Notes: a model not told the origin generated them from the letters alone. Shown: positions 40,847 to 50,443, counted from the first letter of the stretch. The stretch is 64,000 nucleotides of DNA from Thiopontia sp964415865 (GCA_964415865.1 CAYQBY010000001.1:1-64000), one strand, 5' to 3'. A program made the numbers and translations.

Positions 40847-41701
40847 ATGTCCGTTTCTATGAGACAAATGTTGGAAGCTGGTGTTCACTTCGGTCACCAG
40901 ACACGTTTTTGGAACCCAAAAATGGCCCCATACATCTTTGGGGATCGTAACAAAATTCATATCATCAACCTTGAGAAGACATTGCCGATGTTCCAGGATG
41001 CAATGAACTTTATTGGTGGTGTTGCAGCCAAGAATGGCAAGGTTCTGTTTGTGGGCACCAAACGTGCTGCACAAAAGACAGTGCGTGAAGAGGCAGAGCG
41101 TGCTGGCATGCCATATGTTAACCACCGCTGGCTGGGTGGAATGCTGACCAATTTCAAGACAGTCAAACAGTCTATCCGTCGTCTGAAAGATATTCAGGCA
41201 ATGCGTGATGATGGTCGCCTGGGTAGGTTGACCAAAAAAGAGGGGCTGATGATGGCCCGTGAGCTGGAAAAACTGGAGCGTACATTAGGTGGAATCCAGG
41301 ATATGGGAGGTCTGCCATCAGCAATAGTAGTGGTAGATACAGGTCATGAAGGCATTGCAATTAATGAGGCGAGAAAGCTGAAAATTCCGGTTATCGGAGT
41401 AGTAGATACCAATAATAATCCTGAGGATGTGGATTATGTGATTCCTGGAAATGATGATGCAATTCGTGCAATTCAACTCTATGTTCGTGCAGCAGCAGAT
41501 GCAATTCTGGATGCCAAGGTAGCGACAACTACAGCAGCACCTGCAGAGAAAGCACCAAAGAAAGCACCTGTAGAAGAGAAAGCTGAGACAGTTGCAGAAG
41601 AGGCACCAGCAGAAGAGAAAGCTGAGGTAGTTGCAGAAGAGGCACCTGCAGAGACAGTTGTTGCCGAAGCTAAGGCTGAAACTGCAGCAGAGTCAGAGTA
41701 A
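40847..41701 (+). CDS. rpsB: 30S ribosomal protein S2 with acidic C-terminal extension
   Basis: S2 is a late-assembling 30S protein that anchors S1. The core is standard: MSVSMRQMLEAGVHFGHQTR at the start, PYIFGDRNKIHIINLEKT, MPYVNHRWLGGMLTNF near 88, and IPVIGVVDTNNNPEDVDYVIPGND near 178. At 284 residues it is longer than E. coli S2 (241), because an Ala/Glu/Lys/Pro/Val-rich tail of about 50 residues follows residue 230, part of it a 13-residue tandem repeat. The open frame extends 40 codons upstream through the leader; the chosen ATG has GAGAGAG before it and matches the family start. Confidence 0.96.
   Translation: MSVSMRQMLEAGVHFGHQTRFWNPKMAPYIFGDRNKIHIINLEKTLPMFQDAMNFIGGVAAKNGKVLFVGTKRAAQKTVREEAERAGMPYVNHRWLGGMLTNFKTVKQSIRRLKDIQAMRDDGRLGRLTKKEGLMMARELEKLERTLGGIQDMGGLPSAIVVVDTGHEGIAINEARKLKIPVIGVVDTNNNPEDVDYVIPGNDDAIRAIQLYVRAAADAILDAKVATTTAAPAEKAPKKAPVEEKAETVAEEAPAEEKAEVVAEEAPAETVVAEAKAETAAESE
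41564..41641 (+). repeat. 39-bp in-frame tandem repeat in the rpsB tail
   Basis: Two near-identical 39-bp units (41564-41602 and 41603-41641) encode APVEEKAETVAEE and APAEEKAEVVAEE; a third partial copy begins at 41642 with APAE. The tail probably grew by in-frame duplication. Confidence 0.85.
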
Positions 41702-41718
41702 GCATAAGGAGATAAAGT

Positions 41719-42600
41719 ATGGCAATTACAGCAAGTCAGGTAAAGGAACTACGTGAACGTACTGGTGCCGGCATGATGGAGTGCAAGAAGGTACTTGTTG
41801 AGACTGATGGTGATATTGATGCAGCTATTGAGAATCTGAGAAAGTCTGGTCTGGCAAAGGCTGATAAAAAGGCGTCACGAGTTGCAGCAGAGGGTGTTGT
41901 GGCAATTAGTGTGAGTGATGATGATTCAAGAGGGGTGATGGTTGAGGTTAATTGTGAGACTGACTTTGTTGCCAAGGGTGATGAGTTTATTGAGTTTGCC
42001 AACCAGATTGCCTCAACAGTACTGGCTGAATCACCAGCTGATGTAGCAGCACTTTCTGAGATGAATCTGTCTGGTGGGTCTACTACTGTTGAGATTCGTC
42101 GCCAGGAGTTGATCGCAAAGTTGGGCGAAAATATGACGGTACGTCGTTTTTCGGTAATTGATTCCAATGGTGGAGTAATCGGGTTCTATTCTCATGGTGG
42201 TCGTATTGGTGTAATGACAGCTCTGCAGGGCGGTGATGCTGTGCTGGCAAAAGATGTCTCTATGCATGTGGCAGCAAGTCGCCCGATAGCACTCTCCGAA
42301 GCAGATCTTTCTGCAGATGTACTGGCAAAGGAGAAAGAGATATTCTCTGCACAGGCAGCCGAGAGTGGCAAGCCTGACAATATTATCGAGAAGATGGTGG
42401 TTGGCAGAATGAAGAAGTTTGTCAATGAGATTACTCTGCTTGGACAGCCTTTTGTAAAGGATCCAGATCAGACTGTCGCTAAACTAATGGACTCTAACGG
42501 TGCCACTATTGTGGACTTTGCGCGTCTTGAGGTGGGTGAGGGGATTGAGAAGAAAGAAGAGAACTTCGCAGATGAGGTTATGGCTCAGGTTAATGGTTAA
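41719..42600 (+). CDS. tsf: Translation elongation factor Ts
   Basis: EF-Ts exchanges GDP for GTP on EF-Tu. The 293-residue protein begins MAITASQVKELRERTGAGMMECKKVL, with the TDFVAKGDEF motif near 81 (Asp-Phe contact to EF-Tu), and the core and dimer domains follow in normal order. AGGAG precedes the ATG. It is 17 bp after rpsB and ends at a terminator-like hairpin. Confidence 0.97.
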   Translation: MAITASQVKELRERTGAGMMECKKVLVETDGDIDAAIENLRKSGLAKADKKASRVAAEGVVAISVSDDDSRGVMVEVNCETDFVAKGDEFIEFANQIASTVLAESPADVAALSEMNLSGGSTTVEIRRQELIAKLGENMTVRRFSVIDSNGGVIGFYSHGGRIGVMTALQGGDAVLAKDVSMHVAASRPIALSEADLSADVLAKEKEIFSAQAAESGKPDNIIEKMVVGRMKKFVNEITLLGQPFVKDPDQTVAKLMDSNGATIVDFARLEVGEGIEKKEENFADEVMAQVNG

Positions 42601-42661
42601 GGAAGGCTGCTTGTACCATTAGAGTTATTGAGAAGCCTTCTGTTTTGGAAGGCTTTTTTTT
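42601..42661 (+). terminator. Terminator/attenuator-like element between tsf and pyrH
   Basis: AAGCCTTC (42633-42640) pairs perfectly with GAAGGCTT (42648-42655), followed by eight T: a strong terminator. A second copy of GGAAGGCT at 42601-42608, right after the tsf stop, can pair with the same AGCCTTC and would block the terminator. The mutually exclusive pairing looks like an attenuator that sets flow into pyrH-frr, but it may only be a duplicated arm. Confidence 0.7.
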
Positions 42662-42692
42662 GGACTATTCGTTTAGTAAAGAGGAAATTGTG

Positions 42693-43418
42693 ATGTCAGA
42701 TAAACCAATCTATCGACGTATTTTACTGAAGCTCAGCGGAGAGGCTCTTATGGGAGAGAGTTGTCAGGGGATAGATCCGGCAATTCTTGCAGAGATGGTA
42801 GAGGAGATCTCGGCAATCACCAAACTTGGAGTGCAGGTGGCGGTGGTGATTGGGGGAGGAAACTATTGCCGCGGAGCAAGTCTGGCAGAGGCTGGAGTAG
42901 ATCGAGTAACTGGAGACCAGATTGGGATGCTCGCTACTGTGATGAATGCTATTGCTATGCGAGACGCATTGAACCAGGCAGGAATTGCAGCCCGAGCCAT
43001 GTCTGCGTTCAAGATATCCAAGGTTTGTGATGAGTATACGACCCGTGATGCGATTGCAGCACTAGATAATGGTGAGGTGGTTCTGTTCGCAGCAGGTACT
43101 GGGAACCCATTCTTTACAACAGATACTGCAGCATGTCTGCGAGGGATTGAGATCAAGGCTGATGTGGTAATGAAGGCAACAAAAGTGGATGGGGTATATA
43201 GTGCTGATCCAGCCAAGGATCCAGCAGCAACATTGATTGAGCGCATCAGCTATGATGAGGTACTTGATAAGCAGCTTGGAGTGATGGACTTAACTGCAAT
43301 TGTTCTCTGTCGAGAGCATAATATGCCGCTCAGGGTATTTAATATGATGCGTCAGGGTGGTTTACGTGGTGCATTGATAAGTGAGGATGAGGGGACACTG
43401 GTCGTTCCGGCATCTTGA
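42693..43418 (+). CDS. pyrH: UMP kinase PyrH
   Basis: PyrH phosphorylates UMP to UDP. The 241-residue amino-acid-kinase-fold protein starts MSDKPIYRRILLKLSGEAL, with VAVVIGGGNYCRGASLAEAGVDR near 50-72, AAGTGNPFFTTDTAACLR near 137-154 and KATKVDGVYSADP near 168. GAGGAAATTGTG precedes the chosen ATG; the 16 in-frame codons upstream fall in the terminator and are rejected. Confidence 0.96.
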   Translation: MSDKPIYRRILLKLSGEALMGESCQGIDPAILAEMVEEISAITKLGVQVAVVIGGGNYCRGASLAEAGVDRVTGDQIGMLATVMNAIAMRDALNQAGIAARAMSAFKISKVCDEYTTRDAIAALDNGEVVLFAAGTGNPFFTTDTAACLRGIEIKADVVMKATKVDGVYSADPAKDPAATLIERISYDEVLDKQLGVMDLTAIVLCREHNMPLRVFNMMRQGGLRGALISEDEGTLVVPAS

Positions 43419-43449
43419 TAATCCAGATGGAGAGAAAGGAATTCTGATA

Positions 43450-44007
43450 ATGATTAATGAGATCCAACAGGATGCGGAAGGTCGCATGGGAAAGAGTGTT
43501 GAATCACTCAAGGGAGAGCTCTCGAAACTTCGTGCGGGGCGTGCTCATCCTAGTCTGCTAGAGCAGATCAGTATAGATTACTATGGTAGCAGTACTCCAT
43601 TGAATCAGGTTGCCAATGTTACGGCCACAGATTCTCGTACATTGACAATAGTTCCATGGGAGAAAACCATGGTTCAACCTATTGAAAAGGCGATTATGGA
43701 GGCGGACCTTGGTCTTAACCCGGCAACGGCAGGCACTACAATCCGTATTCCGCTACCACCACTGACTGAGGAGAGGCGTCGTGATTTGGTTCGTGTGGTC
43801 AAGCATGAGGGTGAGTCTGCCAAGGTTGCGATACGTAATATTAGGCGTGACGCCAACAGTGATTTTAAGGATCTACTTAAGGAAAAGGAGATCTCCGAGG
43901 ATGAAGAGCATGATGCAATTGATAATATGCAGAAGCTTACTGACCGTCACGTCGCTGAGGTGGATCAGATAATTCAGGCGAAGGAAGATGACTTGATGGA
44001 GGTCTAG
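43450..44007 (+). CDS. frr: Ribosome recycling factor Frr
   Basis: RRF with EF-G splits post-termination ribosomes. The 185-residue protein has the tRNA-like two-domain layout: MINEIQQDAEGRMGKSVESL helix, KLRAGRAHPSLLEQISIDYYG hinge near 30-50, the PLNQVANVTATDSRTL beta domain and the C-terminal three-helix bundle ending VDQIIQAKEDDLMEV. GAGAAAGGAATTCTGATA precedes the ATG. uppS follows after one base. Confidence 0.97.
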   Translation: MINEIQQDAEGRMGKSVESLKGELSKLRAGRAHPSLLEQISIDYYGSSTPLNQVANVTATDSRTLTIVPWEKTMVQPIEKAIMEADLGLNPATAGTTIRIPLPPLTEERRRDLVRVVKHEGESAKVAIRNIRRDANSDFKDLLKEKEISEDEEHDAIDNMQKLTDRHVAEVDQIIQAKEDDLMEV

Positions 44008-44008
44008 A

Positions 44009-44746
44009 TTGTTTGCAGAACAATCAGTTCCACGCCATATTGCCATTGTGATGGATGGTAATGGGCGCTGGGCACGTAGACAGAAACGGCCACGTTTCTG
44101 GGGCCACAAGCGTGGTGTAGAACGAGTACGTTCCACGGTCGAGGGTTGTATTGATCTTGGTGTAGAGGCACTGACCCTGTTCGCATTCAGTACGGAAAAC
44201 TGGAGACGCCCTGAGGAGGAAGTTACTTTTTTGATGGATCTGTTTATGTCCTCACTGAAGAGAGAGGTGCAGCGTCTACATAAAAATGGTATTCGTCTCC
44301 GTATCATTGGAGATAAAAGTGGCTTTTCCACAAAGCTTCAGACTGCGATTGCAGAGGCTGAGGAGTTGACCAAAGATAATTCCAGATTATCTCTAAATAT
44401 TGCAGCCAATTATGGTGGGCGTTGGGATATCACAGAGGCAACTCGTAAACTCTGTCATGAGGTTGCAAATGGCAGCCTGGATCCAGAGCTGGTTACTGAG
44501 GAGATGCTGCAAGAGCAGATAATGTTGAGTGATCTGCCTGAGCCAGAATTGTTTATCCGTACAGGAGGAGAGAAGCGGGTCAGTAACTTTCTGTTGTGGC
44601 AGATGGCATATTGTGAATTCTATTTCTCTGATCTGTTTTGGCCCGAGTTTGATCGTCAGGCTCTGGAGGAGGCTGTTGGATCATTTGGAGGTAGAGAGCG
44701 CCGTTTTGGGAGGACAGGTGATCAATTATTGGAGGCTGGAGAGTGA
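44009..44746 (+). CDS. uppS: Undecaprenyl pyrophosphate synthase UppS (TTG start)
   Basis: UppS makes C55 undecaprenyl diphosphate, the lipid carrier for peptidoglycan and O-antigen. The 245-residue cis-prenyltransferase shows HIAIVMDGNGRWARRQKRPRF near 10-30 with catalytic Asp, GHKRGVERVR, LTLFAFSTENWRRP near 55-68, and PELFIRTGGEKRVSNFLLWQ near 177-196. The start is TTG with GGAGG 7 bases upstream; the next in-frame ATG would cut into the active-site loop. Confidence 0.95.
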   Translation: MFAEQSVPRHIAIVMDGNGRWARRQKRPRFWGHKRGVERVRSTVEGCIDLGVEALTLFAFSTENWRRPEEEVTFLMDLFMSSLKREVQRLHKNGIRLRIIGDKSGFSTKLQTAIAEAEELTKDNSRLSLNIAANYGGRWDITEATRKLCHEVANGSLDPELVTEEMLQEQIMLSDLPEPELFIRTGGEKRVSNFLLWQMAYCEFYFSDLFWPEFDRQALEEAVGSFGGRERRFGRTGDQLLEAGE

Positions 44747-45552
44747 ATCTCTCCTCTTTTACGCAGCGTACACTTAGTGCGCTGATTCTAGGGCCCTTGC
44801 TGTTATGGTCCATTTTTTATCTGCAGGGAGATGACTTCTCAATCTTATTGGGGGTGCTGTTAATTCCGGCTGCATGGGAGTGGGCCCGCCTCGCTGGCCA
44901 GACCGGGCTCCTGCCTAAGCTTTTTTATACGGCAGCACTAATCGCTATCTTCTATGTTGCCAATTTTGTCACACTGTGGTGGTTGCTTGGAGTCGCTATT
45001 GTCTGGTGGGTAGCGGCGTTATTCTGGCTACGATATTTTCCAGAGGGAACTGAGTTTGTTTTTGGTCCGATCATGAGCCATGTTGCAGGGGTCGTTGTAT
45101 TGATTCCTGCGTGGCATGCGCTTGGAGAGATTCATCAGCACGGGGTTGAAATGTTGCTGTTACTGTTGTTGTTGATCTGGAGTGCCGATACGGGGGCATA
45201 TCTGGTTGGACGCAGGTTTGGCAACAGAAAGCTGGCTCCCAATGTCAGTCCGAAAAAGAGCATTGAGGGATTGTTAGGGGGGATTGGTTTTGCATTGCTT
45301 GTTGCGGTAATGGCCTATCATTATCTGGTGCAGACTGAGACGGGACTAACTATTTTTCTGTTGATAGTGGTTAGTGTGGTTATATTTTCTGTGGTTGGTG
45401 ACTTGGTAGAGAGTGCCTATAAACGTAATGCAGGAATCAAGGATAGCGGTAATTTGATCCCTGGGCACGGTGGGATTCTGGATCGTGTAGATAGCCTGAC
45501 TGCAGCAGCTCCAATCTTCCTATCTCTATTGGCTATTATGGGGGAGTTGTGA
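44743..45552 (+). CDS. cdsA: Phosphatidate cytidylyltransferase CdsA
   Basis: CdsA makes CDP-diacylglycerol for phospholipid synthesis. The 269-residue protein has about eight membrane spans and the family signature near the C-terminus: SADTGAYLVGRRFGNRKLAP near 147-166, SPKKSIEGLLGG, and KDSGNLIPGHGGILDRVDSL near 231-250. It starts with GTG inside the uppS stop (GTGA), coupling the two lipid-precursor genes. Confidence 0.96.
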   Translation: MNLSSFTQRTLSALILGPLLLWSIFYLQGDDFSILLGVLLIPAAWEWARLAGQTGLLPKLFYTAALIAIFYVANFVTLWWLLGVAIVWWVAALFWLRYFPEGTEFVFGPIMSHVAGVVVLIPAWHALGEIHQHGVEMLLLLLLLIWSADTGAYLVGRRFGNRKLAPNVSPKKSIEGLLGGIGFALLVAVMAYHYLVQTETGLTIFLLIVVSVVIFSVVGDLVESAYKRNAGIKDSGNLIPGHGGILDRVDSLTAAAPIFLSLLAIMGEL

Positions 45553-46757
45553 TGGGGATAGGAGACCAGCAGGGGGTAACAGTGCTGGGTGCAACTGGAT
45601 CCATAGGTAGAAGCACTCTTGATGTGCTCTCTCGCCACCCAGATAAATACCGTGTTGTTGCACTTACTGCACATAAGCAGGTTGATCTACTTGCAGAGCA
45701 GTGCAGAAAATTTCATCCTGAGTTTGCAGTAGTAACCGAGGCAGGCAATGCAGACAAATTGTCACGAATATTGTCTGATATTAGCCCGGATACAGAGGTT
45801 TTATCCGGCATCGAGGGGATGGAGAGGGTTGCAGCAGACTCATCGGTTGATCAGGTGATGGCTGCAATTGTGGGGGCAGCTGGGTTGCGCCCAACAATGG
45901 CTGCTGTACGTGCAGGTAAGCGTATCTTGCTGGCTAATAAAGAGTCACTGGTAATGACCGGACATCTTTTTATGAATGAGGTTGCAGCTAGTGGTGCCAG
46001 ATTGTTACCGATTGATAGTGAGCACAATGCTATTTTTCAGTGTTTACCAGAGCAGGCAACATTGGGAGCGTTTTCAGATGGAGTTGAGAGAATATTATTA
46101 ACTGGTTCCGGTGGTCCGTTTCGTAATCGTGCACCAGATACACTCTCAGAAGTAACGCCAGAGGAGGCGATTGCCCATCCAAACTGGAGCATGGGCAGAA
46201 AGATCTCTGTCGACTCTGCAACCATGATGAACAAGGGGCTTGAGTTTATTGAGGCTTGTTGGCTCTTTGGAGCTACGCCAGATCAGGTTCAGGTAGTGCT
46301 ACATCCGGAGAGCATAATCCACTCCATGGTGCAGTATAGTGACGGCTCTGTTTTGGCCCAGATGGGAAATCCAGATATGAGAACCCCAATTGCACATGCG
46401 CTCGGATGGCCAGAGAGAATTGAGTCTGGGGTGGAGAACCTGGATCTGTTTGAGGTTGCACAGCTGAACTTTGAAAAACCGGACTTTGACCGTTATCCAT
46501 GTCTTCGACTATCAATTGAGGCAATGAGGCGAGGGGATAGTGCAACTACTGTGCTTAATGCCTCCAATGAGGTTGCAGTGGATGCTTTTCTGAACGGTAA
46601 GATTGGATATATGGAGATTGCAGATGTTATTGAGGAGACTCTCGGTAGTGTGAGTGTGGAAAAGGTAACGAATCTGGATATGGTGCTTGCGAAGGATAGT
46701 GAGTCACGCCTGGTGGCTGTTGAACAGGTCAAGAAACGGCACTCAATAAATGGATAG
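45552..46757 (+). CDS. dxr: 1-deoxy-D-xylulose 5-phosphate reductoisomerase Dxr
   Basis: Dxr (IspC) is the first committed enzyme of the MEP isoprenoid pathway. The 401-residue protein has the NADPH loop VLGATGSIGRSTLDVL near 11-26, ANKESLVMTGHLF near 126, LPIDSEHNAIFQCL near 148-161 with metal ligands, and SMGRKISVDSATMMNKGLEFIEA near 215. The ATG overlaps the cdsA stop by one base (TGATG); a GTG one codon earlier is possible but less likely. Confidence 0.96.
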   Translation: MGIGDQQGVTVLGATGSIGRSTLDVLSRHPDKYRVVALTAHKQVDLLAEQCRKFHPEFAVVTEAGNADKLSRILSDISPDTEVLSGIEGMERVAADSSVDQVMAAIVGAAGLRPTMAAVRAGKRILLANKESLVMTGHLFMNEVAASGARLLPIDSEHNAIFQCLPEQATLGAFSDGVERILLTGSGGPFRNRAPDTLSEVTPEEAIAHPNWSMGRKISVDSATMMNKGLEFIEACWLFGATPDQVQVVLHPESIIHSMVQYSDGSVLAQMGNPDMRTPIAHALGWPERIESGVENLDLFEVAQLNFEKPDFDRYPCLRLSIEAMRRGDSATTVLNASNEVAVDAFLNGKIGYMEIADVIEETLGSVSVEKVTNLDMVLAKDSESRLVAVEQVKKRHSING

Positions 46758-46772
46758 CAGAGGACAGTAGAT

Positions 46773-48134
46773 ATGGGTTCTGGATTGTATGCTCTACTGG
46801 CTTTCATTGTCGCTATCGGGATTTTGGTAACCGTGCATGAGTTCGGCCATTTTTGGGTGGCTCGTCGTGTAGGGGTGAAGGTGCTACGTTTTTCTGTCGG
46901 GTTTGGACGCCCTTTATGGAAGCGAATCGGGAAGCATGATGGCACAGAATATGTGGTTGCTGCACTGCCACTTGGTGGTTACGTAAAGATGCTGGGTGAA
47001 AATGGGGATGAAGAGGTTCGGGAGTCAGAAAAAGAGCGTTCTTTTGATCATCAGACACTTGGGGCACGCTCAGCTATTGTGATTGCGGGACCACTATTTA
47101 ATTTTATATTTGCAATCTTTGCATTTGCTGCAGTGCAGATGATTGGTGTTAGTGGGATGAAGCCAGTGGTAGGTGAGGTGGTTGAAAATTCAGTCTCCTA
47201 TTCTTCAGGTCTGGAGAGCGGGGATGAGATTGTTGCTGTTAATGGTGCTCCGGTAAGAATTTGGCAGGAGGCACTGGAGGGGATTCTCGGATCAGTTGTG
47301 GTAGGGGATCAAATTATTCTTGAAGTTGTTGCCCCGTCTGGTGTTGTTAAGCAGAGATTACTGAAAAACCCTTTTGGAGAGGATATTCCTGAGGGTATGG
47401 AGTTGCTGGAGCAGCTTGGGTTTACTATGCACCGTCCACCTGTGCCGCCAAGAATTGGTGAATTGGTATCCGGCGGGGCTGCACAACAGGCTGGATTGGA
47501 GGCTGGTGATCTGATATTAACAGTTGATGACGAGACTGTTTTGTCATGGCAGGAGTGGGTTGGATGGATACAAGATAATCCAGAGCGCCCGCTTGTGTTG
47601 ACCATAGAACGCGATGAGGTGGTATTTCCATTGACGTTAATTCCTGCGGCGGTTGAGGTAGAGCGAAAAATTATAGGCCGAATTGGCGCATCTGTAGATC
47701 TCACCAGATATCGTCAGGAATATTATAGAGAGGTCAGGTACGGTCCACTTGATGCGTTGGTGCGCGGGGCAGAAAAAAGTTGGGAGATGGCGTCTATGAC
47801 TATCCAGGTGATGGGTCGTATGGTAGCTGGTACTACCTCTACTGATGGGCTCAGCGGTCCTATCAGCATTGCCCGTTATGCTGGAGATTCCATGGAGAGT
47901 GGTATCATCCCATTTCTCTCCTTTCTTGGATTGGTCAGTCTTAGTCTTGGCGTATTGAATCTGTTGCCGGTTCCCATGCTGGATGGAGGACATCTGTTCT
48001 ATTATCTTGCAGAGTGGATACGTGGGGAGCCTCTTTCTGAGAGGGTAATGGTGATGGGGCAGCGAGTGGGAATTGTATTTCTGGTTGGATTGATGTCGTT
48101 GGCACTATACAATGATCTGCTACGTTTAATGTGA
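46773..48134 (+). CDS. rseP: Site-2 metalloprotease RseP
   Basis: RseP cleaves membrane-bound RseA to release sigma E during envelope stress. The 453-residue protein has four spans, the zinc motif HEFGH near 22-26, two PDZ domains (near 125-200 and 220-285) and the third ligand region LLPVPMLDGGHLFYYLAEW near 394-412. Its place between dxr and bamA is the standard locus. A 15-bp gap separates it from dxr. Confidence 0.96.
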   Translation: MGSGLYALLAFIVAIGILVTVHEFGHFWVARRVGVKVLRFSVGFGRPLWKRIGKHDGTEYVVAALPLGGYVKMLGENGDEEVRESEKERSFDHQTLGARSAIVIAGPLFNFIFAIFAFAAVQMIGVSGMKPVVGEVVENSVSYSSGLESGDEIVAVNGAPVRIWQEALEGILGSVVVGDQIILEVVAPSGVVKQRLLKNPFGEDIPEGMELLEQLGFTMHRPPVPPRIGELVSGGAAQQAGLEAGDLILTVDDETVLSWQEWVGWIQDNPERPLVLTIERDEVVFPLTLIPAAVEVERKIIGRIGASVDLTRYRQEYYREVRYGPLDALVRGAEKSWEMASMTIQVMGRMVAGTTSTDGLSGPISIARYAGDSMESGIIPFLSFLGLVSLSLGVLNLLPVPMLDGGHLFYYLAEWIRGEPLSERVMVMGQRVGIVFLVGLMSLALYNDLLRLM

Positions 48135-48169
48135 TCTGTTTAGGAAGTAGGCAACAAAGCTCTGTAATT

Positions 48170-50443
48170 ATGCAACGTATTGTTTTTTCTGTATTTATTC
48201 TGTTTTATTCGCTCTCGTCATGGGCCTTTTCTCCATTTGTGATAGAGGATATACGGGTAGAGGGATTGCAAAGAATCGCTGCGGGCACTGTATTTAATTA
48301 TCTGCCACTGAATGTTGGGGATGAACTGACATCACGTAGATCTGCAGATGCTGTCAAAGCGCTATTTAAAACAGGTTTCTTCAAGGATGTTCGTCTCGAG
48401 CAGGAGGGTAATGTTCTGTTGGTTTCCGTTATTGAGCGTCCTGCAATTGCAGATATCACGATTGATGGCAATAAGGTTATAAAAACCGAAGATCTCAAAG
48501 AGGGGTTGAAGGGAATTGGTCTGGCTGAGGGAAGGGTTCTTGATCGTGCGCTGCTGGATAAAATTGAGGCGGAACTTCGTAGGCAATATCTTGGCATGGG
48601 ACGTTATGGGGTTGAGGTTGAAACCACTATTACCCCACTGGAACGCAACCGCTCTGCAGTCAGAATTGAGGTTACAGAGGGGGAGAGTGCACGTATTAGT
48701 CAGATCACACTGATTGGAAATCGAGCGTTTGAGACAGATGATCTGAGAGATCTATTCCAGCTCAATACAGGAAACTGGCTCTCTTTCTTTACCAAGAGTG
48801 ACCGTTACTCCCGTCAAAAGCTTACGGGCGACCTGGAGACGTTGCGTTCCTGGTATATGGACCGGGGTTTTATCAACTTTGAGATTGATTCAGCTCAGGT
48901 CTCAATTACTCCTGATCGACAGCAGATATATATAACCATCAACATGAATGAGGGAGAGAGATTTACCGTGGGGAAGGTCGAGTTGGCCGGTAATATGGTA
49001 GTGTCCCGGGAGGAGTTGCAGGAGCTGGTCTCTGTTAATGAGGGGGAAGTTTTTTCCCGTAAGGGGATAGCCAAAGTGAATGAGGCACTTACCAATCGTC
49101 TCGGTGAGGATGGTTATGCCTTTGCCAATATCAATGTGATTCCTGAGCTGAATGAAGAGGGTCATCTGGTAGATTTAATTTTCTTTGTTGACCCAGGTAA
49201 TCGTGTATATGTTGATCGAATCAATATTGTGGGTAATACCAAAACTCAGGACGTGGTTATTCGTCGTGAGATGCGTCAGTACGAAGGCAGTAGATTTTCC
49301 AATAAAGAGGTAGAGCGATCTCAGACCAGAATTCGCAAGCTAGGTTATTTTGAGGATGTTACGGTAGATACAGTGCCTGTGGCTGGAACTACAGATCAGG
49401 TGGAGTTGAATTACCAGGTTAAGGAGAATCCCACAGGAAGTATGATGATTGGTGCTGGTTATTCTCAAACTGATGGAATGGTCATGAGTTTGAATCTTCA
49501 GCAAAATAACTTTATGGGTTCTGGCAAGAGTGTAGATGTTGAGTTTAACAACAGCAGCAATGAGAGTGCTTATGGTCTAGGATACAGAGACCCCTATTTT
49601 ACTGAGGATGGAATTAGTTTGGGAGGTGGAATTCACTACAAAGAGAGGGATTCATCAGAGGAACAAAGTGCATATAGCTATGATTCAATGAGCATGAACT
49701 TTGATTTGGGGCTACCAACCAGTGAGTATGATAAACTTTTTGTCGGATTTGAGCCGCAACATATGAGTGATACCACTTGTGGAACATCATCAACAAGTAG
49801 TGAATGTGATACTTTCCTGGCTGCTGAGGGGAGCTCATTTAACGTGCTTGAATTCTCTGCCAGCTGGAGTCGAGACAGCCGTAACAGATCAGTATTCCCC
49901 GATAAAGGAAGCTATCAGCGCTTTAAGGCAGAGCTAGGTGCTCCTGGTGGTATTGAGTACTACAAGGCTGACTACAGACATAGCTTCTTCTATCCTCTAT
50001 CTGAAGATTACACCATGTTGCTGAAAGGAGATCTCGGTATTGGTGATGGTTATGGTGACCAGAATACATTGCCATTTTTCACCCGTTACTACACAGGTGG
50101 TGAGGGATCAATTCGTGGCTTTAAGGGTAACTCGGTAGGCCCAACAGACTCAGCAGGAAATGCTGTTGGTGGAAATCTGAAAGGAGTTGCAAATGCAGAG
50201 GTTATTCTTCCAGTTCCTTTTCTTGAGGATGTGAAGTCGACCAGAGTTAGTGGTTTTGTGGATTTGGGAACTGTTGCAAAGAAGGCTAGTGATTTGAGTG
50301 GTGAGCTGCGTGCATCTGCAGGGGTAACTGCAAAGTGGCTCTCTCCGGTTGGTCCAATGACATTCAGTTGGGCAAAGCCGTTGAGAAAGAAGTCTGGGGA
50401 TGATCTTGAATCATTCCAGTTCAGGTTAGGGCAGATGTTCTAG
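48170..50443 (+). CDS. bamA: Outer membrane assembly factor BamA
   Basis: BamA folds and inserts outer-membrane beta-barrel proteins. The 757-residue precursor has a signal peptide (MQRIVFSVFILFYSLSSWA, cleaved before FSPFVIEDIRVEG), five POTRA domains (to about residue 410), and a 16-strand barrel with the GEGSIRGFKGNSVGP loop-6 motif near 644 and a C-terminal Phe (FQFRLGQMF). A GTG at 48131 in the rseP stop opens the frame 13 codons earlier, but the signal peptide argues for the ATG at 48170. The skp and lpx genes follow as expected. Confidence 0.96.
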   Translation: MQRIVFSVFILFYSLSSWAFSPFVIEDIRVEGLQRIAAGTVFNYLPLNVGDELTSRRSADAVKALFKTGFFKDVRLEQEGNVLLVSVIERPAIADITIDGNKVIKTEDLKEGLKGIGLAEGRVLDRALLDKIEAELRRQYLGMGRYGVEVETTITPLERNRSAVRIEVTEGESARISQITLIGNRAFETDDLRDLFQLNTGNWLSFFTKSDRYSRQKLTGDLETLRSWYMDRGFINFEIDSAQVSITPDRQQIYITINMNEGERFTVGKVELAGNMVVSREELQELVSVNEGEVFSRKGIAKVNEALTNRLGEDGYAFANINVIPELNEEGHLVDLIFFVDPGNRVYVDRINIVGNTKTQDVVIRREMRQYEGSRFSNKEVERSQTRIRKLGYFEDVTVDTVPVAGTTDQVELNYQVKENPTGSMMIGAGYSQTDGMVMSLNLQQNNFMGSGKSVDVEFNNSSNESAYGLGYRDPYFTEDGISLGGGIHYKERDSSEEQSAYSYDSMSMNFDLGLPTSEYDKLFVGFEPQHMSDTTCGTSSTSSECDTFLAAEGSSFNVLEFSASWSRDSRNRSVFPDKGSYQRFKAELGAPGGIEYYKADYRHSFFYPLSEDYTMLLKGDLGIGDGYGDQNTLPFFTRYYTGGEGSIRGFKGNSVGPTDSAGNAVGGNLKGVANAEVILPVPFLEDVKSTRVSGFVDLGTVAKKASDLSGELRASAGVTAKWLSPVGPMTFSWAKPLRKKSGDDLESFQFRLGQMF

